A stretch of 64,000 nt of DNA from Corallococcus carmarthensis. Lineage in GTDB: Bacteria > Myxococcota > Myxococcia > Myxococcales > Myxococcaceae. Location of the stretch: positions 1-64,000 of the forward strand of contig NZ_RAWE01000028.1 of the NCBI RefSeq assembly GCF_003611695.1, given 5' to 3'. The stretch's first letter is position 1. Each line of letters begins with the position of its first letter. The translations under genes were made by a program, and so were the position numbers. This document shows positions 41,566-51,038 of this stretch, one piece after another. The notes under the pieces were generated by a model that had not been told where the DNA came from, searched no databases, and was given only the letters and a program-made list of their open reading frames with translations.

Positions 41566-42123
41566 ATGCCCATGGAAACCGCCGCCGACAGCCGAGAGTA
41601 CCGCGTGGTCTTCTTCTGCCCCGCGTCCAACGCCCGGCTCGAGCGGCTGGAGGTCCCCGTGCGCCGGCTGTTGTCGCGCATCCAGGCCCCCCCCGCGGAG
41701 CTGGCCCCACTGAGTGAAGCGGGGGCCCTCACGGAGGCCGGGTGGCAGGTCTACCTGGTGCGTTCGTTGACGGAGCGCTCCGCGGCGCAGGCCATGGCCG
41801 CCTACGTCAGCGAGGCCACCTGCGCGCTGGCCGCGGAGGTGGACGCGGAGGTGCTGGGGCTCTACGTGGACGTGTCCGGGGACTCCGCGCGCATCTGCCG
41901 GTGCGGTCCGGAGGACGGGCCGGAGACCTTCGCCGGGCGCCGGCAGGCCGCGCTCACCCGCACGTCCGAGTGGCTGGAGGTCGCCCCCGCGAGCCTGTCC
42001 GCCCTCTTCCAGTTGGATCCGCCGGACGCCGAATACGAGCCGGACGCGGACGACCGTTTCGTCGAGGAGAAGCTGCGCGAGGCGCGGGCCCTGATGGAGC
42101 GCTACCGCACCGCGGCGAAATGA
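41566..42123 (+). CDS. Hypothetical protein coupled to tapT
   Basis: A 185-residue soluble protein. It is acidic and mixed alpha/beta (E-Y-R-V-V-F-F-C-P-A-S-N-A-R-L, W-Q-V-Y-L-V-R-S-L, V-L-G-L-Y-V-D-V-S-G-D-S-A-R-I) with a helical C-terminus. No family recognised. It overlaps the start of the DTW-domain gene (ATGA at 42120-42123), so the two are translated together. The start could also be the second ATG (41572). A long in-frame extension upstream is Arg/Pro-rich and not protein-like, so it is excluded. Confidence 0.7.
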   Translation: MPMETAADSREYRVVFFCPASNARLERLEVPVRRLLSRIQAPPAELAPLSEAGALTEAGWQVYLVRSLTERSAAQAMAAYVSEATCALAAEVDAEVLGLYVDVSGDSARICRCGPEDGPETFAGRRQAALTRTSEWLEVAPASLSALFQLDPPDAEYEPDADDRFVEEKLREARALMERYRTAAK

Positions 42124-42710
42124 GGTCGAGCACCCCGGAGGACCTGTCCGGCCGCTGTGAGCGGTGCTACCTGCCCACGGCCCTGTGCCTGTGCGCGGAG
42201 GTGCCCGTCATCCCCACGCGCACGGAGCTGTTGATCATCCGGCACAACAAGGAGTCGCAGAAGAGCACCAACACGGCGCGCATCGCGGCGCTGGCCCTGC
42301 CCCGCTGCCACATCGTCTCCTATGGCGCGCCCGGGGCGCCCTTCGACCCGTCGGTGCTGGACACGCCGGACACGTGGCTGCTGTTCCCCGACGCGCCGGA
42401 GGCGGAGGGCCCTCCGCCGAAGCGGCTCGTCGTCATCGACGGGAGCTGGGCGCAGGCGCGGCGCATGGTGCAGCGCGTCCCCGCCCTGCGCCGGCTGCCG
42501 GGCCTGAGGCTTCCGCCGCCGGCGCCGGACACGCGACGGCTGCGCAAGCCACCGCATCCGGACGGGATGTCCACGCTGGAGGCCATGGCCGGCGCGCTCG
42601 CGCGGCTGGAGGGCGAGGACCTCGCGAAGCCGCTGCTCACGCTGCACGAGCTGATGATTGAACGCGTGCTCGCGAGCCGGGGGCGGCTGGGCTGGGAGAA
42701 CTACCTCTGA
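42120..42710 (+). CDS. tapT: DTW-domain tRNA-uridine aminocarboxypropyltransferase
   Basis: A 196-residue DTW-domain protein (TapT/YfiP type), which adds the 3-amino-3-carboxypropyl group from S-adenosylmethionine to uridine 47 of tRNA (acp3U). The N-terminal zinc site is C-x2-C-x6-C-x-C (Cys13, 16, 23, 25). The family core V-V-I-D-G-S-W-A-Q-A-R-R-M is present with Ser in place of the usual Thr, and S-T-L-E-A-M-A-G-A-L near the end. The usual K-x-x-N-T-A-R-I-A motif is also kept (K-S-T-N-T-A-R-I-A). It is the second gene of a coupled pair. Confidence 0.85.
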   Translation: MRSSTPEDLSGRCERCYLPTALCLCAEVPVIPTRTELLIIRHNKESQKSTNTARIAALALPRCHIVSYGAPGAPFDPSVLDTPDTWLLFPDAPEAEGPPPKRLVVIDGSWAQARRMVQRVPALRRLPGLRLPPPAPDTRRLRKPPHPDGMSTLEAMAGALARLEGEDLAKPLLTLHELMIERVLASRGRLGWENYL

Positions 42711-42734
42711 CGCCCTGATGCGGCGACGGGCCTC

Positions 42735-44159
42735 CTACTGGAGGACCTTCTGCATCTCCGTCGCGAAGGGCACGGGCTCCAGGAAGCCCGTCACGCGCGG
42801 CTTCGTCAGCACCGTGCCGTCCGGGTTCACGAAGGCCACCGTGGGCAGGCCCTCCACGCCCAGCTTCTCCATCAGCGCGTCCAGGTGGTCCTCGCTGTTC
42901 GTCGCGTCGATCTTGATGGTGAGGAAGCGGCTGTCCTGCGCCTGGGAGATGACCTCCGTGGACGGGTACGTCAGCCGGTCCAGCTCCTTGCAGGCCGCGC
43001 ACCAGTCCGCGAAGAAGTCGATGAGCACCGGGCGGCCCTCCTTCCTCGCCGCCGCGAGCACCTGCTCGAACTGGCTCGCGTCGAACGTCGCCGTCTTCGC
43101 CGGCATCACGTGATGCCACTGCCAGGACGGCGCGACGGGGTGCTGCTGCAGCCCCATGCGCACCCACAGCTCACCCGTGGGCCGTGCGTCCAGCGCGCCG
43201 CCGCGAACCACCAGCGCGCCCACCACCAGCGCCACGCCCAGCGCCTTGAAGCCGAACTCGCGCGGGCCCTCCTTGAACGAGCGGTGCACCGCGCCCACGA
43301 GGACACCCACCACCACCAGCGCCGCGGCCATCACCGCGCCGGGCACCTGCCCCACCTGCGCGCCCAGCGCCTTCACGGTGTCGCGCGCCCAGGGGAAGGC
43401 GTCCTTCAGGTACGAGAACGCGAGCGCCACCAGCATGATGCCCAGCACGCTCTTCACCCACTCCATCCACACGCCGCCGCGCGGCAGGCGCACCGTGAAC
43501 ACGCCGATGAGGAAGAACGGCACGCCGATGCCCAGCGCGTAGATGAACAGCAGCGTCGCGCCCAGCGTCGTGTTGGCGGACTTGGCCACGAAGGCCAGGA
43601 GGCCCGTGAGCACCGGCCCCGTGCACGGCGCCGCCAGGAACCCGGACACGCTGCCCATCACGAACGCGCCCGCGATGCCCGCGCCGCCCACGTTGCTGAG
43701 CTTCGTCTGCATGGACGACGGCAGCGCCAGTTCGAAGGCGCCGAACATCGACGAGGCCAGCAGCAGCAGGAACAGCGCCAGCCCCATCACCACCGCGGGG
43801 CTGCCCAGCATGGAACCGAAGGCCTGGCCCGTCTTCGCCGCCAGGATGCCCAGCGCGCTGAACACCACGCCCATGCCCACGATGTACGACGTCGTCAGCG
43901 CCAGCGAGCGGCCCCTTCCTTCCGCCTTCCTCGCGCCGAACACCGACACGGTGATGGGGATGAGCGGGTACACGCACGGCGTCATCGCGGTGAGCAGGCC
44001 GCCGGCGAACACCACCAGCGCGCCCCACGCCAGGTTGCCGGACTCCAGGAACCGGGCCGCGTCCAGCCCGGCGCTCGGGCCGGTGGGCAACAGCCACGGC
44101 ACCACGGCCACCGCCACTCCCGCCACCACCGCCGCCAGCGTCAGCTTCTTCGTGTCCAT
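42735..44159 (-). CDS. Short DsbD-like membrane thiol transporter (CcdA + thioredoxin)
   Basis: A 474-residue protein. Residues about 40-330 form a CcdA/DsbD-beta membrane domain with eight or more helices and the paired cysteines in T-P-C-V-Y-P-L and A-P-C-T-G-P-V. The C-terminal 120 residues are a thioredoxin domain with W-C-A-A-C-K. The N-terminal periplasmic DsbD-alpha domain is missing; only a short signal-anchor precedes the first helix. It would carry electrons from cytosolic thioredoxin to the periplasm, for cytochrome c maturation or for DsbA-family or peroxide-reducing partners. It ends 24 bases from tapT (convergent). Confidence 0.9.
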   Translation of the reverse strand: MDTKKLTLAAVVAGVAVAVVPWLLPTGPSAGLDAARFLESGNLAWGALVVFAGGLLTAMTPCVYPLIPITVSVFGARKAEGRGRSLALTTSYIVGMGVVFSALGILAAKTGQAFGSMLGSPAVVMGLALFLLLLASSMFGAFELALPSSMQTKLSNVGGAGIAGAFVMGSVSGFLAAPCTGPVLTGLLAFVAKSANTTLGATLLFIYALGIGVPFFLIGVFTVRLPRGGVWMEWVKSVLGIMLVALAFSYLKDAFPWARDTVKALGAQVGQVPGAVMAAALVVVGVLVGAVHRSFKEGPREFGFKALGVALVVGALVVRGGALDARPTGELWVRMGLQQHPVAPSWQWHHVMPAKTATFDASQFEQVLAAARKEGRPVLIDFFADWCAACKELDRLTYPSTEVISQAQDSRFLTIKIDATNSEDHLDALMEKLGVEGLPTVAFVNPDGTVLTKPRVTGFLEPVPFATEMQKVLQ

Positions 44160-44241
44160 GCGTGCCTCGGCTCCCGCGCCTCCCGGACCGGAAAGGCTCC
44201 GGAAAGAGGCTCCCTTCTATATGCGGAGGCCGGGGACGCGG

Positions 44242-45855
44242 CTACCCCACGGGCATCTGCGCGGGGGAGACAGGCACCTTCAGGCCCGCCGAGCGCGCCA
44301 GCCCCATCACGCCCTCCACGGCGGCGGCGATGTAGCCAAAGGGGTTCGCTCCATCCACCGCCGTCACGTGCACCTCGCCCATCTGCTGCTGGAAGGCCGC
44401 CGCCACCTGCGGCAGCTGCTGCGCCAACGTCAACTGGATGACCTCCGCGCTCACCGAGTTCTCGATGTCGCGCAGCGCCTTCGCGCGCTCCATCTCCAGC
44501 CCCTGCTGCGCCCGGGTGCGCCGCAGCTCCAGCTCCGCGATGCCGGCTTCCGCCTCCGCGATGGACTGCTTCGCCAGCATCACCTGGAGCCGGGCGGACA
44601 GCTGCTCGGCCTCCTGCCGGGCCTCGGCCAGTTGCACCTCGTGACGCGCGGCCTCCGATTCCTGCTGGCGGCGCAGCCGCTCCAGCTCCACCTGCGCCTT
44701 GGCGGCCTCCGCCTCCTGCGCCCAGCGCAGTTGCTCCAGTTCACCCTGGGCGCGGTTGTACGCGAGCTGCCGTTCGCTCGTGAGCCGCGCCTCCTCCAGC
44801 CGCGCGTCCGTGCCCAGCGCCTCCAGGCGGGCCTGCTCCTTCAACGCCTGCGTGCGCGTGCGGACCTCCTCCTGTGCGGACAGCTTCGCGAGCGCCACCT
44901 CGCGCTCCACGGACGTGCGCTCCTGCTGCTGCTGGCGCACCTGCTCCATCTTCGCCTGCGCGAGCCGCGCCTCCACCGCGAGCTGCTCCAGCCGCGCCTG
45001 TTCGTCCGTGGCCTGCGTGCGCTGACGGACCTCCTCGCGCGCGGCGAGCTTCTGGAGGTTGAGCACGCGCTCGGCCTCCGTCTCCTCGCGCCGCACGAAG
45101 CGCTCCTTGGCCAGCTCCGCCTCGCGCGCCTGCCGCTCCTGTTCGCGGCGGAAGCGCGCCTGCATGTGCTCGAAGACGGCCGAGGACAGGACGCGCACGT
45201 CCTGGATCTCGATGGTGTCCAGCAGCACGCCCCAGCCCGTGTCGGTGCGGTCCTCCACCCGGCCCCGTCCGGAGAGCACCGGCGCGATCTCGCGCATCAG
45301 CTCCTCCGCGATGCCCTCCTTGCGCCGGGTGAGGCACTCCTCCACGGAGAGGTTCGCCACCAGCCGGCGCGCCGCGCCCACGAACATCTCCCCGAGCAGC
45401 TCCGCCAGCTTCTCCTGCGCGCGCTCCGGGTAGCTGAAATTGAGCATCCGGAAGGCCACCAGCGGATCCGCGATGCGGTACACCGCCAGGCCCGTCACCG
45501 CGACGCCCACCTTCTCGCTCGTCACCTGATCCGCGGTGAACTGGAGCCGCTGGATGCTGGTGGGCACGATGGCCACCGAGTCCCCCGGCAGCTTGAAGCA
45601 GCTGGCGCCCTGCCCGCTCACTTCGCGCACGCGCCCCCGGCGCATGTGGATGAGGAACTCGCTGGGCCGCGCCGTGATCAGGCCCCACTTCTTCACCTTG
45701 TCCGGATCCTCCGCGGGCTTGCCCGCCCGCCATCCGTCCGCGTAGCGGGAACGCTCCAGGCCCCCCTCCAAGCGGATCAGCGACGGCCGCCCCGTTCCCT
45801 CCTGCTGCATGTCCTGGGCGTTGCTCCGGGCCTGCGACTTCGCGTTGGCGCTCAT
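44242..45855 (-). CDS. SPFH/band-7 (flotillin-like) protein without membrane anchor
   Basis: A 537-residue protein. An SPFH/band-7 domain lies at about residues 60-215 (L-I-T-A-R-P-S-E-F-L-I-H-M-R-R-G-R-V, then V-G-V-A-V-T-G-L-A-V-Y-R-I-A-D-P). It is followed by a very long coiled coil (about 215-470) rich in Gln, Glu, Ala and Arg. A hydrophobic C-terminal patch follows. No N-terminal hydrophobic anchor is visible, unlike most stomatins, so membrane contact may be through the SPFH domain. It may form higher-order scaffolds. GGAGGG precedes the ATG. It is divergent from iscS with 368 bases between. Confidence 0.83.
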   Translation of the reverse strand: MSANAKSQARSNAQDMQQEGTGRPSLIRLEGGLERSRYADGWRAGKPAEDPDKVKKWGLITARPSEFLIHMRRGRVREVSGQGASCFKLPGDSVAIVPTSIQRLQFTADQVTSEKVGVAVTGLAVYRIADPLVAFRMLNFSYPERAQEKLAELLGEMFVGAARRLVANLSVEECLTRRKEGIAEELMREIAPVLSGRGRVEDRTDTGWGVLLDTIEIQDVRVLSSAVFEHMQARFRREQERQAREAELAKERFVRREETEAERVLNLQKLAAREEVRQRTQATDEQARLEQLAVEARLAQAKMEQVRQQQQERTSVEREVALAKLSAQEEVRTRTQALKEQARLEALGTDARLEEARLTSERQLAYNRAQGELEQLRWAQEAEAAKAQVELERLRRQQESEAARHEVQLAEARQEAEQLSARLQVMLAKQSIAEAEAGIAELELRRTRAQQGLEMERAKALRDIENSVSAEVIQLTLAQQLPQVAAAFQQQMGEVHVTAVDGANPFGYIAAAVEGVMGLARSAGLKVPVSPAQMPVG

Positions 45856-46071
45856 GTGTTGGCACCCTCCGCGGCGTCCTCAGTGCAGGCACCCGGCCAC
45901 GTCCCCCAGGGCCACGAAACGGGCACTTATGGGCGCGCGAAGCACCGTTTCGGATCACCCCGCCCCAACCCGGTGCACCCGGAGTGCGCCACTCTGGAGG
46001 AGCGTTGAGCCCGCCCGGCCCACCCCACGACCCGGTGCGTCGGACATAGGGGCCTCGCGCCTTATGTTCCC

Positions 46072-46115
46072 TTGACCCGAGGGGGGTCGATTTTATAATT
46101 GACCAGTCCGGTCCA
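46072..46115 (+). promoter_or_regulatory. Isc operon promoter with overlapping operator-like repeats
   Basis: TTGACC (46072-46077), 16 bases, TATAAT (46094-46099): a near-consensus sigma-70 promoter, rare in this GC-rich window. Two imperfect inverted repeats overlap it: TTGACCC/GGGTCGA (46072-46078 and 46084-46090) and TTGACC/GGTCCA (46099-46104 and 46110-46115, over the -10 and start). Such sites suit an Rrf2/IscR-type repressor. The rest of 45856-46223 shows no gene. Confidence 0.75.
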
Positions 46116-46223
46116 CATTCGTGTGGGCGCATGTAGACCCTGCCGCTGCGCGCGGACCCACCGCGTCGCCGGGGAGCGGAGGGATGTCCCATCCTCCCGC
46201 GTCACTTCTTTCAGAAGGAAGCC

Positions 46224-47588
46224 ATGCTGAACCTGCCCATCTACATGGACAACCACGCGACCACCCCGCTCGACCCGCGGGTGCTGGAAGTCATGTTGCC
46301 CTACCTGCGCGAGGACTTCGGCAACGCGGCCAGCCGCAACCACGCGTTCGGCTGGAAGGCCGAGGCCGCGGTGGAGAAGGCGCGCCGGCAGGTGGCGGAC
46401 CTCATTGGCGCTTCGGAGAAGGAGATCGTCTTCACCTCCGGCGCCACGGAATCCGACAACCTGGCCATCAAGGGCGTCATCGAGTTCTACAAGTCCAAGG
46501 GCGACCACATCATCACCCTGAAGACCGAGCACAAGGCCATCCTGGACACCTGCAAGCGCCTGGAGCGCGTGCGCCAGGAGCGGCTGGACGAGCTCAAGCT
46601 CCTGCGCCTGGGCCAGCTGGCCGAGCGCGACGTGTCCCCGGAAGAGGTCCCGGAGCTGGCCGCGAAGTTCAACCTGGAGGCGGACGACACGTACAAGAAG
46701 TGGGCGGAGATGCCCACCGGCGGCGCGCGCGTCACCTACCTGGACGTGGAGCGCGACGGCCGCGTGAGCCTGGAGAAGCTGGCCGCGGCGATGACGCCCA
46801 AGACGGTGCTCGTCTCCATCATGTTCGCCAACAACGAGATCGGCGTGGTCCAGCCGGTGGCGGAGATTGGCAAGCTGTGCCGTGAGAAGGGCGTCCTCTT
46901 CCACTGCGACGCGGTGCAGGGCGTGGGCAAGGTGCCCTTCGACGTGGAGGCCATGCACGTGGACCTGGCCTCCATCAGCGCGCACAAGATGTACGGCCCC
47001 AAGGGCGTGGGCGCCCTCTACGTCCGCCGCAAGCCGCGCGTGCGCATCGCGCCCATGGTGGACGGTGGCGGCCACGAGCGCGGCATGCGCAGCGGCACCC
47101 TGAACGTGGCGTCCATCGTCGGCTTCGGCGCGGCGGCGGAGGTGGCGAAGAAGGACCTGCCGGAAGAGTCCGCGCGCCTGTTCCGCCTGCGCGAGCGGCT
47201 GCGCACCGGGATCATGGAGCAGCTGGACATGGTGGTGGTGAACGGGAGCCTGGAGCACCGCATGCCGGGCAGCCTCAACATCTCCTTCTCCTACGTGGAG
47301 GGCGAGGCCCTGATGATGTCCATCAAGGACGTCGCGGTGTCGTCCGGCTCGGCGTGCACGTCCGCGTCGCTGGAGCCGTCCTACGTGCTGCGCGCCCTGG
47401 GGGTCGAGGAGGACATGGCGCACAGCTCCATCCGCTTCGGCCTGGGCCGCTTCAACACGGAGGAGGAGGTGGACTTCGTCATCCGCCTCGTGGTGGACAA
47501 AGTCCGCAAGTTGCGAGACATGAGCCCCCTGTACGAGATGGCCAAGGAAGGCATCGACCTCAAGAGCATCGAGTGGACCGCCCACTAG
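46224..47588 (+). CDS. iscS: Cysteine desulfurase IscS with an inserted segment
   Basis: A 454-residue IscS, about 50 longer than the usual 404. PLP and active-site residues are intact: T-E-H-K (His103), S-A-H-K (Lys255, PLP), S-S-G-S-A-C-T-S (Cys378), and the C-terminal S-I-E-W-T-A-H. The extra length is a charged helical segment at about residues 116-170, between D-T-C-K-R-L-E-R and [10 protein letters not shown], with no cysteine. It removes sulfur from cysteine for Fe-S assembly and tRNA thiolation. It leads the isc operon, where iscR is absent. Confidence 0.95.
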   Translation: MLNLPIYMDNHATTPLDPRVLEVMLPYLREDFGNAASRNHAFGWKAEAAVEKARRQVADLIGASEKEIVFTSGATESDNLAIKGVIEFYKSKGDHIITLKTEHKAILDTCKRLERVRQERLDELKLLRLGQLAERDVSPEEVPELAAKFNLEADDTYKKWAEMPTGGARVTYLDVERDGRVSLEKLAAAMTPKTVLVSIMFANNEIGVVQPVAEIGKLCREKGVLFHCDAVQGVGKVPFDVEAMHVDLASISAHKMYGPKGVGALYVRRKPRVRIAPMVDGGGHERGMRSGTLNVASIVGFGAAAEVAKKDLPEESARLFRLRERLRTGIMEQLDMVVVNGSLEHRMPGSLNISFSYVEGEALMMSIKDVAVSSGSACTSASLEPSYVLRALGVEEDMAHSSIRFGLGRFNTEEEVDFVIRLVVDKVRKLRDMSPLYEMAKEGIDLKSIEWTAH

Positions 47589-47706
47589 GCGCTCCCCTCC
47601 CCTCAAGACTTCCCACCGGGCACGGGAGCCCCCGCCCGCCCGGCCGCGCATCGGTTGTTCCCGGAGCGCATCAGTTCAAGCGTTGTGCAGAAGGAGCGTG
47701 AGACGC

Positions 47707-48099
47707 ATGGCTTACAGCGAGAAGGTCATCGAGCACTACGAGAACCCCCGCAACGTGGGGACGCTCGACAAGAACGACCCGAACGTCGGCACCGGCCTGG
47801 TGGGCGCCCCCGCCTGCGGCGACGTGATGCGCCTCCAGCTGAAGATCAGCGATTCGGGCGTCATCGAGGACGCGCGCTTCAAGACCTTCGGCTGTGGCTC
47901 CGCCATCGCGTCCAGCTCGCTCGTCACCGAGTGGGTGAAGGGCAAGACGGTGGATCAGGCCATGACCATCTCCAACAAGGACGTGGCCCGGGAGCTGGCG
48001 CTGCCCCCGGTGAAGATCCACTGCTCCGTGCTGGCCGAGGACGCCATCAAGGCGGCCATCGAAGACTTCAAGAAGAAGCGCGCGTCGCGGCAGGCGTAG
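47707..48099 (+). CDS. iscU: Fe-S cluster scaffold IscU
   Basis: A 130-residue IscU with the three scaffold cysteines (P-A-C-G-D, F-G-C-G-S-A-I-A-S-S-S, I-H-C-S-V-L-A-E-D) and the L-P-P-V-K HscA-binding motif. It assembles 2Fe-2S and 4Fe-4S clusters with sulfur from IscS. Start 47707 has AGGAG about 11 bases upstream; an upstream frame extension is not part of the protein. A 118-base gap separates it from iscS. Confidence 0.97.
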   Translation: MAYSEKVIEHYENPRNVGTLDKNDPNVGTGLVGAPACGDVMRLQLKISDSGVIEDARFKTFGCGSAIASSSLVTEWVKGKTVDQAMTISNKDVARELALPPVKIHCSVLAEDAIKAAIEDFKKKRASRQA

Positions 48100-48144
48100 C
48101 GTCCAGAGCTCGCGGCACTTCTTCCAGGAACCGAGGACGACCCC

Positions 48145-48528
48145 ATGAACGAGCAGGCCCAGACGACCCAGGCCCCTCAGACGCCCCCCAAGCCGGCCCC
48201 CAAGGGCATTGGCCTGGCGGACAGCGCGGTGGCGCGCCTCCAGCAGCTGTTGGTGGAGCGCCAGACGCCGGACGCCGGCCTGCGCATCGCGGTGAAGGGC
48301 GGCGGGTGCTCCGGCCTCCAGTACTCCATGGAGTGGTCGGAGAAGTCCCGCGAGCGCGACAAGGTGTTCGAGCGTGACGGCGTGCGCGTCTTCGTGGACC
48401 CGAAGAGCTACCTGTACCTCATCGGCACGGAGCTGGTGTTCGAGCAGACGCTGATGGCGTCCGGCTTCAAGCTGAACAACCCCAACGTCAAGGCCGCGTG
48501 CGGCTGCGGAGAGAGCTTCTCCGTCTGA
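48145..48528 (+). CDS. iscA: A-type Fe-S carrier IscA/ErpA
   Basis: A 127-residue A-type carrier (HesB/IscA family). The three cysteines are present: G-G-G-C-S-G-L-Q-Y and the C-terminal C-G-C-G-E-S-F. An N-terminal extension of about 20 residues is Pro/Gln/Thr-rich and disordered. It accepts or inserts clusters into apo-proteins. It lies 45 bases downstream of iscU, with the internal terminator after it. Confidence 0.94.
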   Translation: MNEQAQTTQAPQTPPKPAPKGIGLADSAVARLQQLLVERQTPDAGLRIAVKGGGCSGLQYSMEWSEKSRERDKVFERDGVRVFVDPKSYLYLIGTELVFEQTLMASGFKLNNPNVKAACGCGESFSV

Positions 48529-48584
48529 AGCCCCAGCGGCCTTCCCGCCCGCCCTGTCGGTCAGGGAGCGGGCACCAGGGGTCC

Positions 48585-48607
48585 GGCCCGGCGCCGGGCC
48601 CCTTTTT
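48585..48607 (+). terminator. Intrinsic terminator inside the isc operon
   Basis: A perfect 16-base palindrome GGCCCGGCGCCGGGCC (48585-48600) followed by CC and TTTTT, then CGTTTT. It stands 57 bases after iscA and 45 bases before hscB, in the direction of the operon, so it should reduce expression of hscB-hscA-fdx relative to iscSUA. Confidence 0.82.
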
Positions 48608-48645
48608 CGTTTTCCCCCTGATTCGCCACGAGGACTTCCCCCACC

Positions 48646-49194
48646 GTGAGGACCCACTTCGACGTGTTCGGGCTGCCCCGCTCCCACGCCGTGGACGTGC
48701 CGGCCCTGGAGAAGCAGTACCGGGAGCTGTCGCTGCAGCTGCACCCGGACCGCGTCGCCCCCGGCAACGCGAAGGCGCGCCTGCAGGCCGTGGAGGGCAC
48801 CACCGCCCTCAACGAGGCCTTCAAGACGCTGAAGGACCCGGTGCGCCGCGCCTTCTACCTGCTCAAGCTCCACGGCGTGGACCTGGACCGCGAGGACGCG
48901 GGCGCCCAGAAGGACATGCCCCTGGAGTTCCTGGAGGAGGTCATGGAGCTGCGTGAGGCGCTGGACGAAGCCATCGCGGCGAAGGACCTGCCCCGGGCGC
49001 AGGGGATGGCGAAGGACGTGGCGGGCCGCAAGTCGGCGGCGCTCCAGGAGGCCGTCGCGGCGCTCGGAGCGCTGGAGGGCTCGGGGGATTCGCCGGACGG
49101 GGTGAGAAAGGCATCGCACGCGCTGGGGCGGGTGCGCTACTTCACGCGCTTCCTCGAGCAGGTGGACGCGTTCGAGGAGGAGGTGCTCGCGTGA
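48646..49194 (+). CDS. hscB: Co-chaperone HscB
   Basis: A 182-residue J-domain protein with H-P-D at about residues 33-35, preceded by F-D-V-F-G-L-P and followed by a C-terminal helical bundle that binds IscU. The first 10 residues are a short lead of the J-domain. Starts with GTG (48646). It delivers IscU to HscA and stimulates its ATPase. The stop overlaps the hscA start. Confidence 0.92.
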   Translation: MRTHFDVFGLPRSHAVDVPALEKQYRELSLQLHPDRVAPGNAKARLQAVEGTTALNEAFKTLKDPVRRAFYLLKLHGVDLDREDAGAQKDMPLEFLEEVMELREALDEAIAAKDLPRAQGMAKDVAGRKSAALQEAVAALGALEGSGDSPDGVRKASHALGRVRYFTRFLEQVDAFEEEVLA

Positions 49195-51035
49195 GCAACA
49201 ACGGCTATCTGCAGATCCACGACCCGCTCAAGCCGAAGGGCCACGTGGTGGGCATCGACCTGGGCACCACCCACTCGCTGGTGGCGTCCGTGACGCAGGG
49301 CAAGCCCCGCTGCGTCCCGGTGGACGAGGGCGATTCGCTGCTGCTGCCCTCCGTCGTGCACTACGGCAAGGACGGCGGCGTGGTGGTGGGTGCCCGCGCG
49401 CGCAAGCTGGCGGCCGAGGCCCCCACGGACACCATCGTGTCGGTGAAGCGCTTCATGGGCCGCAGCCCGGATGATCCGGAGACGCGCAAGCTGGGCCACT
49501 ACGCCTTCGCACCCGGCGCCAACGTGGTGCGCTTCGACGTGGCCGGCGGCCAGCCGGTGACGCCCATCGAGGTCTCCGGCGAAATCCTGCGCGCGCTGAA
49601 GCGCCGCGCGGAGGCGCACTTCTCCGGCAAGGTGGAGCAGGCCGTCATCACCGTGCCCGCCTACTTCGACGACGCCCAGCGCCAGGCCACCCGCGACGCG
49701 GGGAAGCTCGCGGGCCTGGAAGTCCTGCGGCTGCTCAACGAGCCCACCGCCGCCGCGCTGGCATACGGCCTGGACAAGGGCAGCCAGGGGATGTTCGCCG
49801 TCTACGACCTGGGCGGCGGCACGTTCGACATCTCCATCCTCAAGCTGGAGGACGGCGTCTTCGAGGTGAAGTCCACCGGCGGCGATTCGGCCCTGGGCGG
49901 CGACGACTTCGACCGCGCCATCGCGCAGCACGTGCTCCAGAAGCGCGGCGTGCAGGCGCCCTCCCCCGCGCAGGTGGCGGAGCTGATGGCCGCCGCTCGC
50001 AAGGCGAAGGAGGCGCTCACCGACGCGGCGGAGGTGACGCTGAGCGTGGAGGGGCATACGCAGCAGGTGGGCCGCGCGGACTTCGAGGCGTGGATCCAGC
50101 CGCTCGTGGCGAAGACGGGCGCGGTGTGCCGGCGGGCGCTGAAGGACGCGGGCGTCGCGGCCGGGGAGCTGGACGGCGTCATCCTGGTGGGCGGCTCCAC
50201 GCGCGTGCCCGCGGTGCGCCGCTTCGTGGCGGAGCTGTTCGGCCGCGAGCCCCTGGGCGACATCGATCCGGATCAGGTCGTGGCGCTGGGCGCGGCGGTG
50301 CAGGCCAGCCTGCTCACCGACGGCGACCGCCAGGACGAGGTGCTGCTGCTGGACGTCATCCCCCTGTCGCTGGGCCTGGAGACGATGGGCGGCATCACGG
50401 AGAAGCTGATCCCGCGCAACTCCACCATCCCCACCGCGGCGGCGCAGGTGTTCACCACGTTCAAGGACGGCCAGACAGGCCTGGACGTGCACGTGGTGCA
50501 GGGCGAGCGCGAGCTGGTGCAGGACAACCGCAGCCTCGCGCGCTTCACGCTCTCCGGCATCCCGACCATGGCGGCCGGCATGGCCCGCGTGGAGGTGCGC
50601 TTCCAGGTGGACGCGGACGGCATCCTGTCCGTCACCGCCAAGGAGCAGAGCACCGGCGTGGCGCAGGCCATCACCGTGAAGCCCAGCCACGGCCTGACGG
50701 ACGAGGAGATCGAGAAGATGCTCCTCGACTCCATCGACTTCGCGGAGGACGACATCCAGGCCCGCCAGTTGCGCGAGCAGCAGGTGGAGGCCGAGCGCGT
50801 CCTCTCCGAGGCCGACCGGCAGCTGCGCGAGAACGCGGCCCTGCTGGAGGCCGGCGAGCCGGAGGCCATCCAGGCCGCCATGGCCCGCGTGCGCGAAACC
50901 GCGCAGGGCAAGGACTACCTGGCCGTGAAGGAGGCCCTGCACGCGCTGGACGAGGCGTCCCGGGGTTTCATCGAACGGGTCATGAACCGCGCCATCACCC
51001 AGGTGGTGTCCGGCCATTCCGTGGAGGAGTACTGA
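49191..51035 (+). CDS. hscA: Fe-S cluster chaperone HscA
   Basis: A 614-residue Hsp70-class chaperone, near the usual 616. ATPase motifs: [32 protein letters not shown]. The C-terminal substrate domain binds the L-P-P-V-K motif of IscU. Starts with GTG and overlaps hscB by four bases. Followed by ferredoxin after 3 bases. Confidence 0.94.
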   Translation: MSNNGYLQIHDPLKPKGHVVGIDLGTTHSLVASVTQGKPRCVPVDEGDSLLLPSVVHYGKDGGVVVGARARKLAAEAPTDTIVSVKRFMGRSPDDPETRKLGHYAFAPGANVVRFDVAGGQPVTPIEVSGEILRALKRRAEAHFSGKVEQAVITVPAYFDDAQRQATRDAGKLAGLEVLRLLNEPTAAALAYGLDKGSQGMFAVYDLGGGTFDISILKLEDGVFEVKSTGGDSALGGDDFDRAIAQHVLQKRGVQAPSPAQVAELMAAARKAKEALTDAAEVTLSVEGHTQQVGRADFEAWIQPLVAKTGAVCRRALKDAGVAAGELDGVILVGGSTRVPAVRRFVAELFGREPLGDIDPDQVVALGAAVQASLLTDGDRQDEVLLLDVIPLSLGLETMGGITEKLIPRNSTIPTAAAQVFTTFKDGQTGLDVHVVQGERELVQDNRSLARFTLSGIPTMAAGMARVEVRFQVDADGILSVTAKEQSTGVAQAITVKPSHGLTDEEIEKMLLDSIDFAEDDIQARQLREQQVEAERVLSEADRQLRENAALLEAGEPEAIQAAMARVRETAQGKDYLAVKEALHALDEASRGFIERVMNRAITQVVSGHSVEEY

Positions 51036-51038
51036 GCC

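Noticed and set aside
41199..41732. 177-codon minus-strand frame in the ECF/tapT divergent region
   Set aside because: Arg/Pro/Gly-rich, overlaps the start of the real plus-strand gene, no ribosome site.
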